In this document: in pieces, positions 6,889 through 10,647 of the stretch
How the letters are laid out: each line of letters starts with the position of its first letter
How positions within the stretch are numbered: position 1 is the first letter of the stretch
Assembly: GCA_934776915.1 (NCBI GenBank)
Contig: CAKVNA010000018.1
Span: 1-10,647 of the forward strand
DNA length: 10,647 nucleotides
Source of the DNA: an uncultured Clostridia bacterium
Lineage (GTDB): Bacteria; Bacillota; Clostridia; Christensenellales; UBA1242
Direction: 5' to 3'
Translations under genes and position numbers: made by a program
The notes under the pieces: model-generated
What the model saw: only the letters and a program-made list of their open reading frames with translations
The model's database searches: none
Told to the model about the DNA's origin: nothing

Positions 6889-7317
6889 TTAGTCCACAAC
6901 TTCTACGCCCATGCTTCGGGCTGCACCTGCAATCATGCTCATAGCACTTTCAAGTGAAGATGCATTAAGGTCTGGCATCTTTGTTTCTGCAATTTCTTTG
7001 ATTTGCGCTTTGGTGATTTTTGCGACTTTTGTTTTGTTTGGAACAGCGCTTGCTTTGTCTATTCCGCATGCTTTCTTAATCAAAACTGCTGCTGGTGGAG
7101 TTTTGAGGATGAAAGTGAATGATCTGTCTTCATAAATTGTGACCACAACAGGAATAACAAGTCCTGCTTTGTCGGAAGTCTTGTCATTGAATTCTTTTGT
7201 GAATCCAGCAAGGTTAATTCCGTGAGGTCCAAGTGTAGAACCAACTGGTGGTCCTGGGGTTGCTTTTGCAGCAGGCAACTGAAGTTTAACGATTGCCTTA
7301 ACTTTCTTTTCTGCCAT
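6889..7317 (-). CDS. rplK: 50S ribosomal protein L11
   Basis: A 142-residue L11 protein, which binds the GTPase-associated centre of 23S rRNA with L10-L12 and is needed for factor function and the stringent response. The N-terminal domain shows [16 protein letters not shown] (residues 11-26), the proline-rich region targeted by thiostrepton-type antibiotics. The linker has [17 protein letters not shown], and the C-terminal RNA-binding domain ends [10 protein letters not shown]. The start at 7317 was preferred over an upstream in-frame ATG because the protein aligns there with the family and GGGAGGAA lies just before it. It is followed directly by rplA. The 176-bp gap before it holds a structured leader. 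Confidence 0.97.
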   Translation of the reverse strand: MAEKKVKAIVKLQLPAAKATPGPPVGSTLGPHGINLAGFTKEFNDKTSDKAGLVIPVVVTIYEDRSFTFILKTPPAAVLIKKACGIDKASAVPNKTKVAKITKAQIKEIAETKMPDLNASSLESAMSMIAGAARSMGVEVVD

Positions 7318-7337
7318 AATTTCCTCCCTTGGCATAA

Positions 7338-7377
7338 GTGGTTTTTGCGAATGCATATAAGATTTACATTCTCCCAC
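7338..7377 (-). promoter_or_regulatory. rplK-rplA leader, probable L1 autoregulatory site
   Basis: On the minus strand GTGG (7377-7374) pairs with CCAC (7341-7338), and GAATG (7371-7367) pairs with CATTC (7353-7349). The internal loop is asymmetric (GA against seven nt), and a 13-nt terminal loop closes the structure. It sits just before the rplK ribosome binding site, where many bacteria keep a leader bound by L1 for feedback repression of rplK-rplA. The GTGGGAG...CCAC layout resembles leaders I know before rplK in Gram-positives. The assignment is by position and shape only. Confidence 0.5.
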
Positions 7378-7444
7378 ATATATTGCATAAGTCAGTTTTA
7401 AACATCACTTATAACTTGTCACAAACTGCCCTATGCTTAATAAC

Positions 7445-7480
7445 CTTTTGCCCCTTGTTCCAGCAAACAAAGAGCCAAAG
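7445..7480 (-). promoter_or_regulatory. Strong hairpin between nusG and rplK
   Basis: On the minus strand arms 7480-7466 and 7459-7445 form a 15-position stem with one mismatch and two wobbles around a 6-nt loop, beginning 14 bp after the nusG stop. No T-run follows, so it is not a standard terminator. It may be an RNA processing or stability element separating nusG from the rplK-rplA mRNA. Confidence 0.5.
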
Positions 7481-7493
7481 TTTATTAACAAGA

Positions 7494-8045
7494 TTAAATT
7501 TTTCTAACTTGAGAGAATTCGAGGTCAACAGGAGTTTCTCTGCCAAACATTTCTACATTAACTTTGCATTTTTTCATTTTGCCGTCAGCAGTGTTTTCGT
7601 CAACGGACAAAACTGTGCCAACAAAGCCATTAAGTGGGCCGTCAATAACCTCCACTTTGTCGTTTACCGCAAGGTCAATGTCAACAACAACTTTTTCTAG
7701 GTGAAGTTTTCTTATTTCTTCTTCCGTCATAGGAAGTGGTCTGCCTTTTGGTCCAGCAAAACCTGTGATGCCGTGAGTTCTTGTGATGTTGTGCCACAAG
7801 TCGTCACCATATTTAATTTTCACCAAAATGTAGCTTGGCAAAAGTTTTCTTGTAACAAGTTTTTTCTTTCCGTTCTTTTCTTCAATCACTTCTTCCATAG
7901 GAATTACGATATCGAAAATTCTATCTTCCAAATGATACTTTTTGATAACCATTTCGAGATTGGTTTTTGCCACTTGTTCATAGCCCGAATAGGTGTGCAA
8001 GACATACCATTTTGCTTCCAAATCCTTTGCGTCTAACTTTTCCAT
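7494..8045 (-). CDS. nusG: Transcription elongation/antitermination factor NusG
   Basis: A 183-residue NusG, which binds the clamp of RNA polymerase and modulates pausing, termination and coupling to ribosomes. The NGN domain (about 11-108) has AKWYVLHTYSGYEQVAKTNL and the family loop HGITGFAGPKGRPLPM. The KOW domain (about 125-165) contains NDKVEVIDGPLNGFVGTV. Length matches typical bacterial NusG (about 175-185). The start ATG at 8045 has an upstream AAGGGAAAG. It follows secE by 28 bp, the usual secE-nusG arrangement, and precedes rplK after a structured gap. Confidence 0.97.
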   Translation of the reverse strand: MEKLDAKDLEAKWYVLHTYSGYEQVAKTNLEMVIKKYHLEDRIFDIVIPMEEVIEEKNGKKKLVTRKLLPSYILVKIKYGDDLWHNITRTHGITGFAGPKGRPLPMTEEEIRKLHLEKVVVDIDLAVNDKVEVIDGPLNGFVGTVLSVDENTADGKMKKCKVNVEMFGRETPVDLEFSQVRKI

Positions 8046-8073
8046 AATACTTTCCCTTTATGACAGATTAAAA

Positions 8074-8376
8074 TCAATTTAAGAACAACTTGTAAACCCA
8101 GCCCAAGCCGTAATCAATGCCAAAAAGCACCAATGTAAACAGCAAAACAACTAGTATAACAATACCAGTTTTCTTAACCACGCTTGCAAAAGTTGGCCAA
8201 GAAACCTTTTTAAGTTCGCTCCAAGATTCTCTCAATTTTCTGAAAAGACCTGGTTTTTTCTCTTTAGCAGGTTTTTTGTCCTTTTTCTTATCCGTCTTTT
8301 TTTGTTGTTTGTCGTCTTTTGTTGCTACGACTTCAGTTTCCACAACTTCTTCGTCAACAGTTTTGCTTTTTGCCAT
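8074..8376 (-). CDS. secE: Preprotein translocase subunit SecE
   Basis: A 100-residue SecE, the small clamp subunit of the SecYEG channel in the cytoplasmic membrane. The signature SELKKVSWPT is at residues 53-62, followed by one membrane segment (about 71-89) and a short tail. The first 43 residues are a charged, lysine-rich low-complexity extension (KKTDKKKDKK), longer than the minimal Gram-positive form (about 60 aa). The start at 8376 has an AAAGGAG ribosome binding site. It ends with TGA, showing the standard code. It lies between rpmG (43-bp gap) and nusG (28-bp gap). Confidence 0.96.
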   Translation of the reverse strand: MAKSKTVDEEVVETEVVATKDDKQQKKTDKKKDKKPAKEKKPGLFRKLRESWSELKKVSWPTFASVVKKTGIVILVVLLFTLVLFGIDYGLGWVYKLFLN

Positions 8377-8419
8377 TTCAAACTCCTTTACTTTGCAAAA
8401 TTGCCAAAAAAATCACAAA

Positions 8420-8569
8420 TTATTTTGTTTCTTTGTGAGTGGTGTGCTTCTTGCAAAATCTGCAATACTTGCTCATTTCGATTCTGTCTGGATCGTTTTT
8501 CTTATTCTTATAAGTGTCATAATTTCTTTGTTTGCATTCTGTGCAAGCAAGTGTAATTCTATCTCTCAT
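8420..8569 (-). CDS. rpmG: 50S ribosomal protein L33, zinc-binding form
   Basis: A 49-residue L33 protein of the large ribosomal subunit, beginning [12 protein letters not shown]. Four Cys in two CxxC pairs (C9/C12 and C36/C39) mark the zinc-containing C+ version. The family pattern RNY.T.KN...P.R.E..KYC..C is intact. An AAAGGA ribosome binding site lies about 9 nt before the ATG. It is the first gene of the rpmG-secE-nusG transcript, the usual order in Gram-positive bacteria, directly downstream of a consensus promoter. Confidence 0.96.
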   Translation of the reverse strand: MRDRITLACTECKQRNYDTYKNKKNDPDRIEMSKYCRFCKKHTTHKETK

Positions 8570-8593
8570 AATCTTTGTCCTTTCACCAAAAAA

Positions 8594-8618
8594 TTAACAC
8601 CCCTAAGACGAGTGTTAA
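8594..8618 (-). promoter_or_regulatory. Palindrome at the start of the rpmG transcript
   Basis: A 9-position inverted repeat (TTAACACTC at 8618-8610 and GGGTGTTAA at 8602-8594 on the minus strand, one wobble) has a 7-nt loop and is followed by TTTTTT. It overlaps the predicted +1 at about 8615. It could be a repressor operator, a 5' stabilising hairpin, or an early attenuator. Confidence 0.45.
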
Positions 8619-8621
8619 TAG

Positions 8622-8650
8622 ACTTTATCACAAAAAACAACACTTGTCAA
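8622..8650 (-). promoter_or_regulatory. Promoter of the rpmG-secE-nusG operon
   Basis: On the minus strand TTGACA (8650-8645) is a perfect -35 box. TAAAGT (8627-8622) is a four-of-six -10 box after exactly 17 bp. The predicted start is near 8615, about 45 nt before the rpmG ATG. Confidence 0.75.
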
Positions 8651-8744
8651 TAATTTTCTTTGAAAAATATATAACATGTAAAGTTTTATTCTATTAGCAA
8701 ATAAGGATAGGACTTTTTTTTGCTGAATTTAGGTGTTGCCTACC

Positions 8745-8761
8745 TTGTTTAATCTAAACAA
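8745..8761 (+). promoter_or_regulatory. Hairpin abutting the ribosome binding site of the 83-aa gene
   Basis: A perfect 7-bp inverted repeat TTGTTTA/TAAACAA with a 3-nt loop ends three bases before the GGGGGAG ribosome binding site. Flanking CC (8743-8744) could pair with the first G residues of that site. This suggests control of translation or an operator. No convincing plus-strand promoter was found between 8651 and 8744. Confidence 0.35.
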
Positions 8762-8775
8762 AAGGGGGAGAAAAA

Positions 8776-9027
8776 TTGGCATTTGTTACTGAAAGTGGTT
8801 CTGTGCTTTTGAATCCATCTGAAAAAGGCAGAAAATATTCCGTTGAGTTGAAGCATGGACGAGCCATAACAAACGATGGCAAAAGAAAGATTGACAAGAA
8901 AACTGGCATGACGAAGCTTTTGACAAAAGAACAACTTGCATATCGTGCTGGATATTTGGCACATCAAAAAGATAGCAATCGTGCTTTTAAGTCCAAACAT
9001 CCTAGATACAAAAGAAAAACTGCATAA
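8776..9027 (+). CDS. Small basic protein of unknown function, 83 aa
   Basis: Starts with TTG, supported by a strong GGGGGAG ribosome binding site 5 nt upstream and the lack of a suitable ATG. The product is soluble and rich in Lys and Arg. It has an N-terminal SGSVLLNPSEKGRKY segment, a short turn rich in Asp, Gly and Lys, then LTKEQLAYRAGYLAHQKDS and a basic tail (KSKHPRYKRKTA). The AYRAGYL...KDS segment is probably helical, and the charge suggests nucleic-acid or ribosome binding. I do not recognise the family, although similar small proteins occur, as I recall, in Clostridia mobile elements. It is transcribed divergently from rpmG and forms a likely operon with the next gene, 12 bp downstream. 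Confidence 0.75.
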   Translation: MAFVTESGSVLLNPSEKGRKYSVELKHGRAITNDGKRKIDKKTGMTKLLTKEQLAYRAGYLAHQKDSNRAFKSKHPRYKRKTA

Positions 9028-9039
9028 GGGAGAATATAT

Positions 9040-9345
9040 TTGAAGGTTAAAAATCAAAAGAAAATTTTGAAGAATGAGTTTAGAAAAAACAAAGTGACTA
9101 GACACCCGGCATATATCTATGCAAAGGCTGGCAATATCTACGAATATATTGGTTTAACTCATTCTCCTATAACAGATAATGTGAAAAATATTAGGCTTGA
9201 GAAAAACCCAAACCCAAAAGATAAGAGTGTTGCTTACTTTCGTCCAAAAGCTGAAAGTGCAAAAACAAACAAATTTAAGAAAAAAGAAATTGGTTGGAGT
9301 TTTTCCAAAAAAGATAAAAACAAAATAGATCGTTATAGGAAATAA
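9040..9345 (+). CDS. Small basic protein of unknown function, 101 aa
   Basis: Starts with TTG, preceded by AAGGGAG at 7 nt. The product is soluble and very Lys-rich. A central beta-like region (HPAYIYAKAGNIYEYIGLTHS) is followed by a conserved-looking IRLEKNPNPKDKSVAYFRPKAE segment and a basic tail ending KKDKNKIDRYRK. No catalytic motif or membrane segment is visible. I recall small Clostridia proteins with a similar THS...LxKNPNPxD core, without known function; this needs a database search to confirm. The tight pairing with the upstream 83-aa gene is compatible with a toxin-antitoxin-like or mobile-element accessory pair, but no toxin fold was recognised. Its stop codon overlaps the terminator of a convergent small RNA. 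Confidence 0.75.
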   Translation: MKVKNQKKILKNEFRKNKVTRHPAYIYAKAGNIYEYIGLTHSPITDNVKNIRLEKNPNPKDKSVAYFRPKAESAKTNKFKKKEIGWSFSKKDKNKIDRYRK

Positions 9346-9427
9346 AAAAAGAACGACACAACACGAGCAGATGCATTGGTTGTGATTACGGGACACCGAA
9401 ACTTAATTCGTTTTTCTCCCAACGTTC
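9344..9427 (-). ncRNA. Predicted 84-nt structured small RNA
   Basis: A strong minus-strand promoter predicts a start at 9427, and a run of seven U ends the RNA at 9344. The RNA can fold into a compact three-way junction. P1 is GAACG (9427-9423) with CGUUC (9355-9351). P2 is GGGA (9420-9417) with UCCC (9393-9390), capped by CGAA/UUCG (9410-9407 and 9400-9397). P3 is CACAAC (9384-9379) with GUUGUG (9362-9357) and a 16-nt loop containing the self-complementary AUGCAU. P1 begins at the predicted first nucleotide and ends directly before the U-tract, so the RNA would be a closed unit. No ORF is visible in it. It matches no RNA family I recognise (not 6S, SRP, tRNA or a known riboswitch). Confidence 0.6.
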
Positions 9428-9433
9428 ACAGAG

Positions 9434-9461
9434 ATTATATCACATCAAATATATTTGTCAA
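9434..9461 (-). promoter_or_regulatory. Consensus promoter of the small RNA
   Basis: On the minus strand TTGACA (9461-9456) and TATAAT (9439-9434) are both perfect, with a 16-bp spacer and an extended -10 TGA immediately before TATAAT. It is the best promoter in the window and faces no protein gene. Confidence 0.85.
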
Positions 9462-9490
9462 CCCTTTATAGCAAAAAGTTCCGATGTCGT

Positions 9491-9514
9491 CACTAATTTT
9501 AAATTGGTGTTTTT
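9491..9514 (+). terminator. Possible weak terminator or operator palindrome
   Basis: CACTAATTT and AAATTGGTG (9491-9509) form a near-perfect palindrome around one base, followed by five T. As RNA it would give about 7 bp with a small loop. It may end plus-strand transcripts from the two-gene operon at 8776-9345 or be a protein-binding site. Confidence 0.3.
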
Positions 9515-9553
9515 CGTGAACAAAAAAACTGAATAACAAAACTGTAAGTCATG

Positions 9554-9627
9554 CGAACACAGTAACATGCACACGTTCGATAGAATAAGTCGAACAAATA
9601 TTTAAAACTATCTCTAATGCCAGAGAT
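9554..9627 (+). promoter_or_regulatory. Switch-like hairpins upstream of the 104-aa gene
   Basis: Three related motifs are spaced so that the middle can pair with either neighbour: CGAAC (9554-9558), GTTCGA (9575-9580) and TCGAAC (9590-9595). A separate 6-bp hairpin ATCTCT/AGAGAT with a 6-nt loop (9610-9627) follows, just before the AAGGAG ribosome binding site at 9637-9642. If transcribed, this leader could adopt two exclusive forms. No promoter could be assigned with confidence. Confidence 0.4.
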
Positions 9628-9651
9628 TAAAAGAAAAAGGAGAAAATTAAA

Positions 9652-9966
9652 ATGGCTAATAATGTTAGAAGAATGATTATGGAAGACGGAATTGTCTTGG
9701 AGAAAATTTTTAAAGGTGCAACTGACGAGTTTAAAGGCTCTGACGGCAGACTTGTTCCCGCTCAACCAGATAGATACATTTTGAAGTGTGTCAGCGGTGA
9801 AACATATTCAAAAGAAATTGGTTTCTCTCAATCTACTGTTCTGGAATATAAAGTTGACAAGACAACGTTTGACAGAGTTTCTGCATATTCTCCAGTTACT
9901 GTGAGATACGAAGTATCAAATTACGGAGCCAAAGCAGATTCCGTCATACTTAAAGAAAACAAATAA
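9652..9966 (+). CDS. Beta-rich soluble protein of unknown function, 104 aa
   Basis: ATG start with AAGGAG 9 nt upstream. The product has no signal peptide or membrane segment. A short helical N-terminus (NNVRRMIMEDGIVLEKIF) is followed by alternating polar and hydrophobic stretches (DRYILKCVSG, VLEYKVDKTTFDRV, SPVTVRYEVSNYGAKADSVIL) that suggest a small beta-barrel. A single Cys is at 46. No family is recognised. Size, predicted fold and position ahead of tiny membrane proteins would fit a single-stranded-DNA-binding protein of a filamentous phage or plasmid, but that is inference. The next gene starts 13 bp downstream with no terminator between, so they are probably co-transcribed. Confidence 0.75.
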   Translation: MANNVRRMIMEDGIVLEKIFKGATDEFKGSDGRLVPAQPDRYILKCVSGETYSKEIGFSQSTVLEYKVDKTTFDRVSAYSPVTVRYEVSNYGAKADSVILKENK

Positions 9967-9979
9967 AAGGAGATAAGAC

Positions 9980-10174
9980 TTGGAAATTTTTAAAAACATA
10001 ATGCTAGTGCTTTTGGGAATGTTGCTCGCTGTTTGCATTTTCTGTGTAACAGTTGCAATCGGCTGTGCTGTAAATGGCATTTCGTTTGGACAACAAATAA
10101 GTCAATGGTTTGGCGAAGTTGCCCCTGCTATTGAACAAACGGCAGAAACTACTGCACATATTTCCGTATTTTAA
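9980..10174 (+). CDS. Small single-pass membrane protein, 64 aa
   Basis: Starts with TTG, supported by AAAAGGAG at 9966-9973; an in-frame ATG seven codons later is too far from that site. Residues about 5-34 are strongly hydrophobic (NIMLVLLGMLLAVCIFCVTVAIGC) and should span the membrane or act as an uncleaved signal. The remaining 30 residues (GQQISQWFGEVAPAIEQTAE) look amphipathic and acidic. No lipobox is convincing. Size and layout would suit a phage coat-like protein, a holin-like peptide or an accessory membrane peptide. The family is not recognised. Confidence 0.65.
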   Translation: MEIFKNIMLVLLGMLLAVCIFCVTVAIGCAVNGISFGQQISQWFGEVAPAIEQTAETTAHISVF

Positions 10175-10187
10175 TTTGGGATGAAGC

Positions 10188-10346
10188 ATGAAAAAGATTT
10201 TAATAATTGGGCTAATAATTGTCCTAATAGTCTTATTTGGCACGTTCCCACTTTCCATTCTATCTTACATATTTTCGTTTGTTGGCAAAGCCTTTGGCTG
10301 GCTTGCAAAAATATTAAACGTGTTCGGCTGGAATGGAATTATATAA
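10188..10346 (+). CDS. Very small membrane protein, 52 aa
   Basis: ATG at 10188 opens a 52-codon frame ending with TAA at 10344-10346, immediately before a terminator. Residues 4-18 (ILIIGLIIVLIVLFG) form a strong membrane segment. The rest (SYIFSFVGKAFGWLAKILNVFGWNGII) is hydrophobic and amphipathic with three Trp. A competing frame starts at 10181 and runs through the terminator; the hydrophobic pattern, the two Lys before the membrane segment and the stop placed before the terminator favour this one. The ribosome binding site is weak (GGGATGA), so translation may be coupled to the 64-aa gene 13 bp upstream. Resembles phage minor coat or holin-type peptides in size only. Confidence 0.6.
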   Translation: MKKILIIGLIIVLIVLFGTFPLSILSYIFSFVGKAFGWLAKILNVFGWNGII

Positions 10347-10350
10347 CTAG

Positions 10351-10391
10351 AAAGCACTACCTAGGAACTGCCACCTATCTAGTGCTTTTTT
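10351..10391 (+). terminator. Intrinsic terminator after the 52-aa gene
   Basis: AAAGCACTA (10351-10359) and TAGTGCTTT (10380-10388) form a perfect 9-bp stem with a 20-nt loop. T residues run through 10391. It begins 4 bp after the 52-aa stop and separates the small-protein operon from the next gene. Being inside a same-strand series, it may be partial and set lower expression downstream. Confidence 0.75.
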
Positions 10392-10416
10392 ATAAACTTT
10401 TTAAAAGGAGAAAAAA

Positions 10417-10647
10417 TTGGATATAACAAAAAAGATTTTTAATGTGGCTTTGATTGCTATTACAGCAGTTCTAACCTTAATGAGTTGTGTCTATTTCTAT
10501 TTTATAACCCTTGGGAAAAACAAGTTGCCTTCAGCAATCACATCCACCTATGCAACTTTTGTTACAGACCCACAAACTAACGAAAAATTGCCCGCTATCG
10601 AAGCGAACTATTATTCTAACAAAAGTGGCAATGGCGAAGAAGTCGTA
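10417..10647 (+). CDS. Membrane-anchored protein, 5' part only
   Basis: TTG at 10417 with AAGGAG 6 nt upstream opens a frame still open at the window end (77 codons seen). Residues about 8-30 (FNVALIAITAVLTLMSCVYFYFI) form one membrane segment or an uncleaved signal. The following part (LPSAITSTYATFVTDPQTNEKLPAIEANYYSNKSGNGEEVV) is polar and would face outward. LMSC could be read as a degenerate lipobox, but the hydrophobic residues continuing after Cys argue against it. Function unknown. In a filamentous-phage reading it could be an adsorption or minor coat protein. Confidence 0.65.
   Translation, partial: MDITKKIFNVALIAITAVLTLMSCVYFYFITLGKNKLPSAITSTYATFVTDPQTNEKLPAIEANYYSNKSGNGEEVV

Noticed and set aside
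6876..6899. Upstream GTG start for rplA and upstream ATG start for rplK (7377)
   Set aside because: Both extend the proteins beyond the conserved family N-termini, and the best ribosome binding sites sit at the internal ATGs (6875 and 7317).
8653..8680. dif-like XerCD site upstream of the accessory block
   Set aside because: Compared from memory with the Bacillus subtilis dif, 20 of 28 positions agree, but the mismatches hit the XerC half and the GTAAAC core, and the stretch is AT-rich enough for chance similarity.
9344..9427. tRNA, SRP RNA, 6S RNA or hammerhead
   Set aside because: No acceptor/T-arm set or CCA, no SRP GGAA apical motif, too short for 6S, and no CUGAUGA/GAAA core.
9554..9595. 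LexA (Gram-positive SOS) operator
   Set aside because: CGAAC and GTTCG half-sites are present but 16 bp apart, or in the reverse order, instead of the required 4-bp spacing.
10181..10426. 81-codon plus-strand frame
   Set aside because: It overlaps the 52-aa membrane protein in another frame, runs through a clear intrinsic terminator and shows no domain-like pattern.

Overview
The window looks like chromosomal DNA from a low-GC Gram-positive bacterium (Bacillota, probably an uncultured gut Clostridia lineage). The reasons are strong AT richness, purine-rich GGAG-type ribosome binding sites, several TTG start codons, standard use of TGA as stop (secE), AT-rich intrinsic terminators, and the order rpmG-secE-nusG-rplK-rplA. 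No species can be named from the sequence alone.

Layout. Positions 1-367 are intergenic: a 12-bp-stem terminator, then an unusual run of small, mutually different hairpins punctuated by the hexamer TATCAT/ATGATA, then the terminator of the next gene. Positions 368-2920 (minus) encode an 850-residue surface lipoprotein with Cys-x-x-Cys repeats and a predicted beta-helix, driven by a recognisable promoter in the 2921-3390 divergent intergenic region. A short cytoplasmic Cu/Zn superoxide dismutase follows on the plus strand (3391-3843). It shares a bidirectional terminator with a convergent 602-residue orphan phage-tail-fibre-like protein (3956-5764, minus). Between the two genes lie two perfect inverted DnaA boxes. 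Upstream of the fibre gene are two tandem look-alike hairpins and a possible 58-codon ORF.

Positions 6134-8650 (minus) are a housekeeping block: rpmG, secE, nusG, rplK and rplA, i.e. ribosomal proteins L33, L11 and L1, the SecE translocase subunit and the transcription factor NusG. It has a consensus promoter, an L1/L11-type leader before rplK, and a terminator after rplA. The usual next genes, rplJ-rplL, are absent.

Positions 8745-10647 (plus) are accessory in character. First come two small basic proteins of unknown function (83 and 101 aa, both starting with TTG). Next is a 306-bp gene-free region holding a strong minus-strand promoter that would make an 84-nt RNA foldable into a three-way junction ending in U7, plus an apparent two-state hairpin. 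Then comes a cassette of a 104-aa soluble beta-rich protein, two tiny membrane proteins (64 and 52 aa), a terminator, and a membrane-anchored protein cut off by the window end. The cassette's order is compatible with a filamentous-phage (inovirus) structural module or another small mobile element, but nothing in the window proves it. The best candidates for something undescribed are the 84-nt RNA with its neighbours, the hairpin array at the left end, and the small-membrane-protein cassette.
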